A stretch of DNA of 64,000 nt from NCBI RefSeq assembly GCF_014656075.1, contig NZ_BNBS01000012.1, positions 1 to 64,000 of the forward strand. The letters are read 5' to 3'. The notes below the pieces were generated by a model. It made no database searches. It saw only the letters and a program-made list of their open reading frames with translations, and was not told the origin of the DNA. The DNA is from Streptomyces hydrogenans (GTDB lineage Bacteria; Actinomycetota; Actinomycetes; Streptomycetales; Streptomycetaceae). Shown here in pieces: positions 16,697 to 25,018 of the stretch; positions within the stretch are counted from its first letter, which is position 1; every line of letters begins with the position of its first letter. The position numbers were made by a program, and so were the translations under genes.

Positions 16697-17635
16697 TCAG
16701 AGCAGGGCGGGTACGTCGACGGTGAGCGTGCCGGCGTCGGCGTCGAGCACCGCGGGCAGGCCGAGCGGCACGGTCAGGGCGGTGGGGCCGTGACCGAAGC
16801 CCAGCTCCTCCACGACCGGCACGCCGAGTCCGCCGAGCCGGTCGGCGAGGACCGCCCGCACCTCCTCGTAGGGCCCGCACTCCGCCCAGGAGCCGAGGGC
16901 GACGCCGGCGACGCCGTCGAGCCAGCCGGAGCGGAGCAGCTGGGTGAGGATCCGGTCGAGGCGGTACGGCTCCTCCCCCACGTCCTCCAGGAGGAGCAGC
17001 CCGCCGCGGGCGGAGGGCCGGGCGTGCGGGGTGGCGAGGTCGGCGGCGAGGAGGCTGACGCAGCCGCCGAGGGTGACCCCGGCGGCGCGGCCGGGCACCA
17101 GCGGCCGGGCCGTGCCGAGCCCGAGGACGCGGACGGTCTCGGGCTCGAAGAGGGTGGCCCGCAGCGACTCCCGGGTGGCGGGGTCGTCGGCGAAAACGGA
17201 GACGGCGGGCATCGGGCCGTGGAGGGCGGCGAAGCCGGCACGGACGGCGAGGGCCTCGTGGAGGGCGGTGACGTCGCTGTAGCCGACGAAGACCTTGGGT
17301 CCGGCGGCGCGGATCGCGGTCCAGTCGAGGAGGTCGACCATGCGCTGGGCGCCGTAGCCGCCGCGCGCGCAGAGCACCCCGGCGACGGTCGGGTCGCACC
17401 ACGCCTCGGTGAGGTCCCGGGCGCGGTCCCGGTCGGTGCCGGCGAGGTGGCCGATGTCCGGGTGGGTGTCGAGGACGTGCGGGGCGACGACGGGGTCCAG
17501 TCCCCAGCCGCGGAGCACGTCGAGTCCGGCGGCGAGCGCGGGCCCGGGCACCGGGCCGCTGGGGGCGACGACGGCGACCCGGTCGCCGGGCCGCAGCCGG
17601 GCGGGCCGGGCGAGTGCCGGTACGGGGGCGGTCAC
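16697..17635 (-). CDS. S66 family LD-carboxypeptidase
   Basis: 312 residues, GTG 17635 overlapping the S9 peptidase stop by four bases. LdcA/MccF family: RLRPGDRVAVVAPSGPVPG near the start, the nucleophile Ser in VFVGYSDVTALHEAL, GGCVSLLAADLATPHA, and the late GFGHGPTALTVPLG region carrying the His. These enzymes cut between an L- and a D-residue in cytoplasmic muropeptides, or inactivate peptide antibiotics. Last gene of an operon with S9, M20 and D-aminopeptidase genes. Confidence 0.9.
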   Translation of the reverse strand: MTAPVPALARPARLRPGDRVAVVAPSGPVPGPALAAGLDVLRGWGLDPVVAPHVLDTHPDIGHLAGTDRDRARDLTEAWCDPTVAGVLCARGGYGAQRMVDLLDWTAIRAAGPKVFVGYSDVTALHEALAVRAGFAALHGPMPAVSVFADDPATRESLRATLFEPETVRVLGLGTARPLVPGRAAGVTLGGCVSLLAADLATPHARPSARGGLLLLEDVGEEPYRLDRILTQLLRSGWLDGVAGVALGSWAECGPYEEVRAVLADRLGGLGVPVVEELGFGHGPTALTVPLGLPAVLDADAGTLTVDVPALL

Positions 17636-19629
17636 CCGCGCAGCTCCAGCTCCGGCACGTCGGGCCGGTCGAAGCCGAAGACCCGCGCGTAGAGGGCGAG
17701 TTCGGCCTCCAGGGCGCGGATCATGGTGTCGGCGTGCCGGAAGCCGTGGCCTTCGCCGGGGAAGGCGAGGTAGGCGTGGGGGACGCCCCGGCCGGCGACC
17801 CGGGTGAGCAGCCGTTCGGCCTGGGCGGGCGGGCAGATGACGTCGTCGAGGCCCTGGAGGAGCAGGAAGGGCGCGGTGATCCGCTCGACGTGCGTGATCG
17901 GCGAGCGCTCGGCGTACAGCTCGGGGACCTCGTCGAGCGGGCCGACGAGTCCGTCGAGGTAGCGGGACTCGAAGTCGTGGGTCTCGTCGACGAAGCCGGT
18001 GAGGTCGAGGACGGGGTAGATGATCGTGCCGCAGGCGTAGACGTCGGTGCGGACGAGGGAGGCCGCGCTGGTCCAGCCGCCGGCGCTGCCGCCGCGGATC
18101 GCGAGGCGGGCGGGGTCGGCGGTGCCCTCGGCGGCGAGGGCGGTGGCGACGGCGGCGCAGTCCTCGACGTCGACGACGCCCCACTGGCCGCGGAGCCGCT
18201 CGCGGTAGGCGCGGCCGTAGCCGGTGGACCCTCCGTAGTTGACCTCGGCGACGCCGATGCCGCGCGAGGTGAAGTAGGCGATCTCCAGGTCGAGGACGAG
18301 CGCGGAGTGGCCGGTGGGGCCGCCGTGGGCGCGGATGACGTAGGGCGGGAGCGCGCCCGCGGGTCCGGTGAAGCCGGGGTTGCGGGGCGGGTGGACGTGG
18401 GCGTGGATCTCCCGGCCGCCGGGTCCGGTGAAGGTGCGGGTGACGGGCTCGGGGTAGTGGGCGGGGTCGACGCGGTCGGTGTGCGGGGAGCCGACGACAC
18501 GGGTGCGTCCGGTGCGGGTGTCGAGTTCGACGATCTCGTGGTGACGGCGGGGTCCGGCGGCGACGCCGAGGACCCGCGTGCCGTGGACGGCGAGGGTGGA
18601 ACCCCAGGCGGTCCAGGGGCCGGGGGCGTCGACGAGGGTGCCGGTGTCGGGGTCGAGGATGCCGAGGACGGCGTCGCCGCGGCCGTGCAGGACGGCGATC
18701 GGTCCGGTCTCCAGGGCCTTGAACCAGGTGAGTCCGGTCTGCCAGAGGGGGCCGGCGAACTCCTCCTCGCGGGGGCAGAGCGCCCGGACCGGGCCGAGGG
18801 CGCCGTCGGCGGTGAGCTCGGCCCGGTAGAGGTTCCACCAGCCGGTGCGGTCGCTCGCGAGGAGGAGGCGGCCGGCCGCGTCCCAGTCGGCCTGCGGCAC
18901 CGACTCCCCGGGGCCGCCGGCGACCGTCCGGGCGTCCTTGAGGGTGCCGTCGGCGGCGATGTCGGCGAGCACGGCCTCGGTGCCGTCCCAGGGCATCCGG
19001 GGATGGTCCCAGCCGAGCCAGACGGCCCGCCGTCCGTCCGGCGAGATCCGGGGCCCGGTGACGAAGCGGTGGCGCCCGTCGGAGAGTTCGCGCACGGCGG
19101 CCCGGTCCTCGGCGGCGGAGCCGTCGAGCGGGACGGCGGCGAGGACCCGGCGGACGTCGGTGGGGGCGGGCCCGGTGAACTCCTCCAGGACGCACCAGAC
19201 CTCGCCCCGGTCGGGCAGGAGCACCGGGTCGGCCCAGCGCAGCCCGCCGCCCACCCCGGAGACGGGGGTGAGCGGCCGGGGCGCCGTGCCGGGCGCGGCG
19301 TCGGGCTCGTGGACGTAGAGCCGCTGGTCGGGGAAGTGGCAGAAGACCAGCAGGGGGCCACCGGCGGGCCGTTCGACGGCGGCCCAGGGGTGGCCACCGT
19401 ATTCGATGACCCGGTTCCGGACGTTCCACGGCGGGGGCAGCACGGTCTCCTCCGTGCCGTCGGCGCGGCGCCGGACCAGGGTCCGGCGGCCGCCCTCGGC
19501 GGGGCGCGGCGCGGTCCACCACACCTCGTCGCCGACGGTGCCCAGACAGGCGGGCCGCCCGTCGTTGGCCGCCGCGAGCGCGGCTCCGACGGGTGACGGC
19601 CAGCTGCCGTGCGCTGCCTCGTTCTGCAT
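17632..19629 (-). CDS. S9 prolyl oligopeptidase family protease
   Basis: 665 residues from ATG 19629, with GGGGGAGCGACG before it. The N-terminal ~380 residues are beta-propeller blades (ISPDGRRAVWLGWDHPRMPW, QADWDAAGRLLLASDRTGWW). The C-terminal alpha/beta hydrolase carries the nucleophile in IRGGSAGGWTS, the acid in LLLQGLDDVICP and the His in FPGEGHGF. Acyl-aminoacyl-peptidase-like. No signal peptide, so cytoplasmic. It probably trims peptides delivered by the neighbouring dipeptidase-type genes. Confidence 0.92.
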   Translation of the reverse strand: MQNEAAHGSWPSPVGAALAAANDGRPACLGTVGDEVWWTAPRPAEGGRRTLVRRRADGTEETVLPPPWNVRNRVIEYGGHPWAAVERPAGGPLLVFCHFPDQRLYVHEPDAAPGTAPRPLTPVSGVGGGLRWADPVLLPDRGEVWCVLEEFTGPAPTDVRRVLAAVPLDGSAAEDRAAVRELSDGRHRFVTGPRISPDGRRAVWLGWDHPRMPWDGTEAVLADIAADGTLKDARTVAGGPGESVPQADWDAAGRLLLASDRTGWWNLYRAELTADGALGPVRALCPREEEFAGPLWQTGLTWFKALETGPIAVLHGRGDAVLGILDPDTGTLVDAPGPWTAWGSTLAVHGTRVLGVAAGPRRHHEIVELDTRTGRTRVVGSPHTDRVDPAHYPEPVTRTFTGPGGREIHAHVHPPRNPGFTGPAGALPPYVIRAHGGPTGHSALVLDLEIAYFTSRGIGVAEVNYGGSTGYGRAYRERLRGQWGVVDVEDCAAVATALAAEGTADPARLAIRGGSAGGWTSAASLVRTDVYACGTIIYPVLDLTGFVDETHDFESRYLDGLVGPLDEVPELYAERSPITHVERITAPFLLLQGLDDVICPPAQAERLLTRVAGRGVPHAYLAFPGEGHGFRHADTMIRALEAELALYARVFGFDRPDVPELELRG

Positions 19630-19658
19630 CGTCGCTCCCCCGGGTTCCGGTTTCGGTC

Positions 19659-21014
19659 CTACGCGGTCTTCAGATAGTGGTCGAGCACCCGCACGCCGAA
19701 GTGCAGGGCGTCGACCGGGACGCGTTCGTCGACGCCGTGGAACATCGCCCCGTAGTCCATGCCCGGGGGCAGCTTCACCGGCGAGAAGCCGTAGCCGGTG
19801 ATGCCGAGCCGGGAGAACTGCTTGGCGTCGGTGCCGCCGGACATGGTGAACGGCAGGGCGTGCGCGCCGGGGTCGAAGCGCTCGACGGCGGCGCGCAGCT
19901 TGGCGAAGGTCGGGACGTCGACGGGCGCTTCGAGCGGCACCTCGCGGTGGTGGAACTCCCAGTCGACGTCCGGTCCGGTGAGCAGGTCCATGGTGGCGGC
20001 GAACTCGTCCTCGGTGCCGGGCAGCATCCGTCCGTCGACGTAGGCGACGGCCTGGCCGGGGATGACGTTGCACTTGTACCCGGCCTGGAGCATCGTCGGG
20101 TTGGCGCTGTTGCGGACGGTGGCCTCGACCAGGGCGGCGGCCGGCCCGAGCTTGTCGAGCAGGAGCGGCACGTCGAGGTCGGGGGCGTGGGTGTCGACGT
20201 CGATGCCGTGCAGCGCGGCCAGTTCGGTGAGGGCGGCGCGGACGGTGGCGGTGAGCCGGACGGGCCAGGCGTGGGCGCCGACGCGGGCGACGGCGGCGGC
20301 GAGTCGGGTGACCGCGTTGGCCTCGTTGACCTTGGAGCCGTGGCCGGCACGGCCGCGGGCGGTGAGCTTGAGCCAGGCGGTGCCCCGCTCGCCCGCCCCG
20401 ATCGGGTACAGCGTCATGCCGGGGTGGGGGTGGAAGCTGAACGCGCCGGACTCGCTGATGCCCTCGGTGCAGCCCTCGAAGAGGCCCGCGTGCCGCTCGG
20501 CGAGGAAGCCGGAGCCGTCGGCGGCGCTGTCCTCCTCGTCGGCGGTGTAGGCGAGGACGATGTCGCGGCTCGGCCGGACGCCCTGGCGGGCCCAGGAGCG
20601 GACGACGGCGAGGACCATCGCGTCCATGTTCTTCATGTCGACGGCGCCGCGGCCCCAGACGACCCCGTCGCGGACCTCGCCGGAGAAGGGGTGGACGGTC
20701 CACTCGGCCGGGTCGGCGGGGACGACGTCGAGGTGGCCGTGGACGAGGAGCGCCGGGGCGGTGGGGTCGGTGCCGGGGATGCGGGCGACCACGTTGGTCC
20801 GGCCGGGGGTGCGCTCCAGCAGGGTCGGTTCGATCCCCGCGTCGGCGAGCCGTTCGGCGACGTACTCGGCGGCGGGGCGCTCGCGGCAGTCGCCGCCGCC
20901 GCGGTTGCTCGTGTCGGTGCGGATCAGGTCGGAGGTGAAGGCGACGACCTCGTCGAGCGCCTTCGCGTCCGGCCCCGCGGGGGACGGGTCCGCGGGGGAC
21001 GTGCTGCTAGCCAT
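19659..21014 (-). CDS. M20 family metallopeptidase
   Basis: 451 residues. Zinc site and catalysis: LLVHGHLDVVPA (His and the catalytic Asp), GRGAVDMKNMDA (bridging Asp), YTADEEDSAADG (catalytic Glu pair), and MFHGVDERVPV (final His). Includes the usual lid domain. It resembles carboxypeptidase or dipeptidase members of M20. Its ATG lies within the last codons of the D-aminopeptidase gene (eight-base overlap), so translation is coupled. Confidence 0.92.
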   Translation of the reverse strand: MASSTSPADPSPAGPDAKALDEVVAFTSDLIRTDTSNRGGGDCRERPAAEYVAERLADAGIEPTLLERTPGRTNVVARIPGTDPTAPALLVHGHLDVVPADPAEWTVHPFSGEVRDGVVWGRGAVDMKNMDAMVLAVVRSWARQGVRPSRDIVLAYTADEEDSAADGSGFLAERHAGLFEGCTEGISESGAFSFHPHPGMTLYPIGAGERGTAWLKLTARGRAGHGSKVNEANAVTRLAAAVARVGAHAWPVRLTATVRAALTELAALHGIDVDTHAPDLDVPLLLDKLGPAAALVEATVRNSANPTMLQAGYKCNVIPGQAVAYVDGRMLPGTEDEFAATMDLLTGPDVDWEFHHREVPLEAPVDVPTFAKLRAAVERFDPGAHALPFTMSGGTDAKQFSRLGITGYGFSPVKLPPGMDYGAMFHGVDERVPVDALHFGVRVLDHYLKTA

Positions 21015-21840
21015 ACTGCTCCTCCACTGCGGCCGACACGATCGTCGTGACCGCTTTGAACGTACGGATCGCCTCGTACATCGTCGCGCTGGTGTAGGCG
21101 ACGCGCCGCTCGCCGCTGCGCGCCACGCCGGGAACCACCGTGGCGGCGGCGCCCAGGTGCTCGGCGTCGAACTCGACCTGCACGGTGTGGGGCCCCGCGT
21201 GCACCGGCTCGTGACGCACGGCGAGGGCGACGGCCTCGCGGGCGGCGGCCCGGATGTCGGCGGCGGTGCGGGCCGGGGTCCGGCACACGGCCGCGTACCG
21301 CGAGACGTGGTCCTTGACGGCGACCTTGAGCGCCTCGGGGGCGTAGTCGAGGGCGTCCTCGCAGGTCAGGTCGTCGCCGGTGACGAGGATGACCGGGACG
21401 CCGTACTCGGCGACCACGTGCGCGTTGAGCACCCCCTCGCTCGCCCGGAGGCCGTTCAGCCAGACGCCGGTGATCGAGTTGGCGAGGTAGGTGTGGGCGA
21501 GGACGCCCTCGGCGCCGGCGCCGGTGTGGTAGCCGACGAAGGCGATGCCGTCGACGTCCCCGTGCTGGACGCCCTCCACCATCGACAGCGACTTGTGCCG
21601 GCCCGTGAGCATCTGGACCCGGTCGTCGAGCCGCTCCAGGAGCAGGTTCCGCATCGTCCAGTGCGCTTCGTTCACCAGCACCTCGTCGGCGCCGCCGTCG
21701 AGGAAGCCGAGCGCCGCCGCGTTCACGTCCGAGGTGAACATCGGGCGGCAGCGCTCCCACTGGGGCGTGCCGGGCAGCACGTCGGCGGGCCAGGTGACGC
21801 CGGTGGCGCCCTCCATGTCGGCGCTGATGAGGATCTTCAT
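21007..21840 (-). CDS. M55 family D-aminopeptidase (DppA-like)
   Basis: 277 residues from ATG 21840. MKILISADMEGATG places the metal ligands Asp8 and Glu10 where Bacillus DppA has them; NEAHWTMRN and VGYHTGAGAEGVLAHTY supply the His ligands. DppA releases N-terminal D-residues from peptides such as D-Ala-D-Ala-Gly-Gly. The frame could start at 21915, but a TACGGT -10-like box seven bases before this ATG suggests a leaderless transcript starting here. First gene of a four-gene peptidase operon. Confidence 0.9.
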   Translation of the reverse strand: MKILISADMEGATGVTWPADVLPGTPQWERCRPMFTSDVNAAALGFLDGGADEVLVNEAHWTMRNLLLERLDDRVQMLTGRHKSLSMVEGVQHGDVDGIAFVGYHTGAGAEGVLAHTYLANSITGVWLNGLRASEGVLNAHVVAEYGVPVILVTGDDLTCEDALDYAPEALKVAVKDHVSRYAAVCRTPARTAADIRAAAREAVALAVRHEPVHAGPHTVQVEFDAEHLGAAATVVPGVARSGERRVAYTSATMYEAIRTFKAVTTIVSAAVEEQYG

Positions 21841-21847
21841 GAATGGC

Positions 21848-21853
21848 ACCGTA
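21848..21853 (-). promoter_or_regulatory. -10 box for leaderless D-aminopeptidase operon
   Basis: TACGGT on the minus strand ends seven bases before the ATG at 21840, the spacing typical of Streptomyces leaderless transcripts. No ribosome site is visible, which agrees. Confidence 0.5.
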
Positions 21854-21939
21854 CGCTCCGCCCGGCGGCCGTACCACCCCTGTGGATAACCGTCGTTGGA
21901 GTGGACCAATGACACCGCCGGGACGGAGGTACGGGCACG

Positions 21940-23655
21940 TCAGGGCCGTTGTGCGAAGCTCCGGGGGTCTTCCTCGGCCATGCGGCGCAACGCCCGCGCG
22001 GCCCGCTCCCGGGGCGGGACCCCGTCGTCAGGCAGCCGCCACGTGTACGAGCGCGGCGCGGCGGTGCCGGCCCCCTCAGGGGGCGGTCCGGCGAAGGTGA
22101 CGACGGTGGTGTCGGGGTCATGGAGGTACGTGCTGATCCAGCCCGGCCGGAGTCCCCAGCGGGTGAGGAGATCGGGCCGGTCGCGGAGTCCGGCGGTGAT
22201 CAGGCGGCCGGTGCGGCGGGCGGGCCAGGTCCAGTCGTGGTCCCGCTCCGCGCGGGCGACCTCGGCGTCGTAGGCGTCGGCGTCGAAGCGGTACGCGGGA
22301 AGGCCGAGCGGCCGTCCGGAGCGCCGCCAGCCGCTCCACACCACATGGGGGCCCTCGCGGCTGACGGTCGTGTACAGCGCACCGCAACAGCCCTCGGTGC
22401 AGTGCGCCTCGGCGAGCCGCACCTCGCGGGGCTCGGGACCGGCCCGCAGGGAGCCGGTGTCGACGAGCTGCTCGGGGGCGTCGCCGGGACCCTGCGCGAA
22501 GATCTCGGGCAGGATCGGGCGCCCGTCGACGAGGAGCCTGGTCTCGACCGCGCCCCGGTCCCCGGGGTCGGGTACGGCGACCTCTATCCGCAGCCGGGGC
22601 GTATCGGCGGCGGGGTCGGGCAGCGCGGCGCGCAGGTGCCGGGCGGTGCGCCGGATCCAGTCGGCGCGGTGTCCTCCGTCCGGGTCGGCGGGTTCGCCCA
22701 CGGCGTCGAGGAGCCGGCCGAGGACGGTCTCGCGCAGGCCGGACGGCCAGTCGAGAAGGCGGGAGGCGCCGCTGTGGAGTTCCTGGGCGAGGGTGAGGAG
22801 CCGGGCCTGGTGCCCGGGTTCCCGCGGGAGCAGGTGGGCCCGCTCGGCCACCGTCCCGTAGAGGGCGAGGGCGTCGGCGTACCGGGCGATCTCGATCTCG
22901 TGGTCCTCCCGCGTGGTCGTCCGCACGAGGAGGCGCACGGCCTGGGCCAGGAGCGCGGTGTCCTCGGGGGACCGGGCGAGGAGGTCGACGAGGGCGGTGG
23001 CCTCGGTCGTGCGCCGGGCGGCGTCGGGTCCCATGCGCCGGTGGTCCGCCGCCAGCCCGAGCAGTCGTTCCCGTACGGCGGTGTGGTCCCCCGCGGTGAC
23101 GTCCTCGACCAGCCGGCGCGCGACATCGGCCACGGGGCGGTGGGTCAGCCACATCAGGGCGGCGGCCACCCGGTCCAGCGGGTCGAGGACTCCGACGGCG
23201 TACCGTGCCAGTCCGTGCAGCGTTCCGAGCGCCCGCACGTATGGGACGTCCTCGGGCTCGCCCAGCCGTTCGAGGAGGCCGAGCCCCGCGACCACGCCGT
23301 GGACGGTCGTCCCGCCGCGCACCAGGCGCCGGGCCAGGGCGCGGGCGGCGGCCGGATCGCCGGGTTCGAGCGCGGCGGCGACGGGGAAGACGACGTGCTC
23401 GCGGACGCCGGTGGCGATGAGCGCGCGTTCGGTCTCGGCGGCTGCGCGGGCCGTGTCGGGTGCGGTCAGCCGGGACCGCAGGAGCCGGGTGACGGTCTCG
23501 CGGGCCTGTCCGTACGGCACGCGGGGGCCCGAGCCGTCCGAGGCCCGGGCCGTGTCGGGCAGGGGGTGGCCGCCCCGGGGTGGCAGGGTGCCGGGGGCGG
23601 TAGCGCCGAGGCTCCGTGCGTACGCGAGGAGGGAGGGCGCGGTCGGCGCGCTCAC
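21940..23655 (-). CDS. Uncharacterised actinobacterial protein, 571 aa
   Basis: I do not recognise a named family. From GTG 23655 the first ~350 residues are Leu/Ala/Arg-rich helices with a HEAT-like look (VTRLLRSRLTAPDTARAAAE, VHGVVAGLGLLERLGEPEDV). The C-terminal part has beta structure, and HCTEGCCGALYTTV with three Cys could bind metal; next to it is VVWSGWRRSGRPLGLPAYRF. No signal or membrane segment. The frame is open further upstream to 24696, but that is the shadow of the opposite gene. A short frame, MIHGIEHHPAR, ends exactly on the GTGA of this start and may couple translation. Confidence 0.6.
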   Translation of the reverse strand: MSAPTAPSLLAYARSLGATAPGTLPPRGGHPLPDTARASDGSGPRVPYGQARETVTRLLRSRLTAPDTARAAAETERALIATGVREHVVFPVAAALEPGDPAAARALARRLVRGGTTVHGVVAGLGLLERLGEPEDVPYVRALGTLHGLARYAVGVLDPLDRVAAALMWLTHRPVADVARRLVEDVTAGDHTAVRERLLGLAADHRRMGPDAARRTTEATALVDLLARSPEDTALLAQAVRLLVRTTTREDHEIEIARYADALALYGTVAERAHLLPREPGHQARLLTLAQELHSGASRLLDWPSGLRETVLGRLLDAVGEPADPDGGHRADWIRRTARHLRAALPDPAADTPRLRIEVAVPDPGDRGAVETRLLVDGRPILPEIFAQGPGDAPEQLVDTGSLRAGPEPREVRLAEAHCTEGCCGALYTTVSREGPHVVWSGWRRSGRPLGLPAYRFDADAYDAEVARAERDHDWTWPARRTGRLITAGLRDRPDLLTRWGLRPGWISTYLHDPDTTVVTFAGPPPEGAGTAAPRSYTWRLPDDGVPPRERAARALRRMAEEDPRSFAQRP

Positions 23656-23829
23656 CGGGCGGGGTGGTGCTCGATTCCGTGGATCATGGAGGCATGATGC
23701 CCGCCGGTCTCCCCCGGACGCCATCGTTTTCCCGGTCGATCCGACTCCCCAATCGGGCCAAACATCGCCAAGGGGTATGTATAGGCTGTCGGCCGCAGTT
23801 GTCCCGCCCGACCGACCGGAGTGTTCTCG

Positions 23830-25005
23830 GTGACCATCGCCCTCGATCCGTCCGACACCACCCCCGACACCGTCCCCGCCCCCGAACCGGAGGAGGGCTT
23901 CTGGGTCCCCGAGGCCGCGGAGCCCGGTAAGACCCCCGCGCCCACGCCCGTCGACGACGCCGGCGAGGCCGACGGGAGCGGGGAGGCCGAGGAGGCCGAT
24001 CCCGCCGACCACGACCCGGTCGTCGTCCGGGACGCCCGGGACTTCGGGGTCTACGCCCGGACCGGCGGCTGGGCCTTCGCGCTGAAGGTGGCCCGGAGCG
24101 TGCGGCCCGGCGGGCAGGCGGCCGAGGGCGCGGCGGCGCGGAAGGTGTCGGCGCGGGCGTTCGCGGCGCTCGCGGGCTGCTCGGCGGAGCGCGTGATGCG
24201 CCACTACAAGGCGTGGGACATGGCGGCCGACGACGGCCTGGTGCCGCAGTTCGAGGTCCTGGAGCCGGGCGCCGACATCGAGCTGCCGGACGCGGACGTC
24301 TGGCTGTCGTACTACACCTCCCGCAACAGCGCGTCCTCGGTGCGCGGCCAGGCGATCAGCGCGGCGGCGGAGGCGGAGGGCATCCGGCCGACGAAGGCGC
24401 TGGAGGTGGCGGAGAACCCGACGGCGCTGCGGGCCGCGATCCTCGCCGACCCGGGGACGGCCGAGGCGGCGCGCGGGGCGCTGCTCGACCGGATGAAGGA
24501 GGACCCGGCCCTCCAGACCGAGATGGCGCGGGCCTTCGCCCGGACCGACGACCTGAAGAAGGCGGTGGCGAGCGAGGCGAAGGTCGCCGACCGGATCGGC
24601 TACGTCCGCCAGATCGTGGAGAACGGCCAGATCAAGACGCCCGCCGGGCAGACCGTCGAGGCCCCGGCCGAGGTGCGCGCGGAGGCCGAGCGACACCTGT
24701 CGCTGATCGACGAGCTGGACGACTCGGAGGAGGCCGGCGAGTGGGCCGGTGAGGCGTACGAGTCGGTGAAGGGCCTGGTCGCCAAGGCCGTCGAGGAGGA
24801 CCCGGCGCTGCGGGTCCAGGAGCGCAGGACCCGCTTCTACAGCTCCCTCCAGAAGGCCACGAAGGTCTTCGAGGAGCTGACCCTCGACGAGGTGATGGAG
24901 GAGGAGATCTACGAGGAGGACATGCTCCAGCGCCTCGAAGCCCTCCAGGAGGCGATCGGCAGCTGCATCACCGCCCTGCGCAGGGCGGCGCCGACCGCCT
25001 CCTGA
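23830..25005 (+). CDS. Uncharacterised acidic protein with HTH-like segment
   Basis: 391 residues from GTG 23830, chosen because GGAG lies eight bases before it; GTG 23821 is an alternative. A TATAGGCT -10-like sequence is at 23771-23778. Residues 1-65 are acidic and Pro-rich, probably disordered. Residues about 70-130 (KVSARAFAALAGCSAERVMR, HYKAWDMAADDGLVP) look like a ParB/KorB-type helix-turn-helix. The rest is charged helix with a likely coiled coil near the end (ELTLDEVMEEEIYEEDML). I know of similar Streptomyces proteins but of no assigned function; DNA binding is inference. Confidence 0.6.
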   Translation: MTIALDPSDTTPDTVPAPEPEEGFWVPEAAEPGKTPAPTPVDDAGEADGSGEAEEADPADHDPVVVRDARDFGVYARTGGWAFALKVARSVRPGGQAAEGAAARKVSARAFAALAGCSAERVMRHYKAWDMAADDGLVPQFEVLEPGADIELPDADVWLSYYTSRNSASSVRGQAISAAAEAEGIRPTKALEVAENPTALRAAILADPGTAEAARGALLDRMKEDPALQTEMARAFARTDDLKKAVASEAKVADRIGYVRQIVENGQIKTPAGQTVEAPAEVRAEAERHLSLIDELDDSEEAGEWAGEAYESVKGLVAKAVEEDPALRVQERRTRFYSSLQKATKVFEELTLDEVMEEEIYEEDMLQRLEALQEAIGSCITALRRAAPTAS

Positions 25006-25018
25006 CCGGAGGCGGCCG

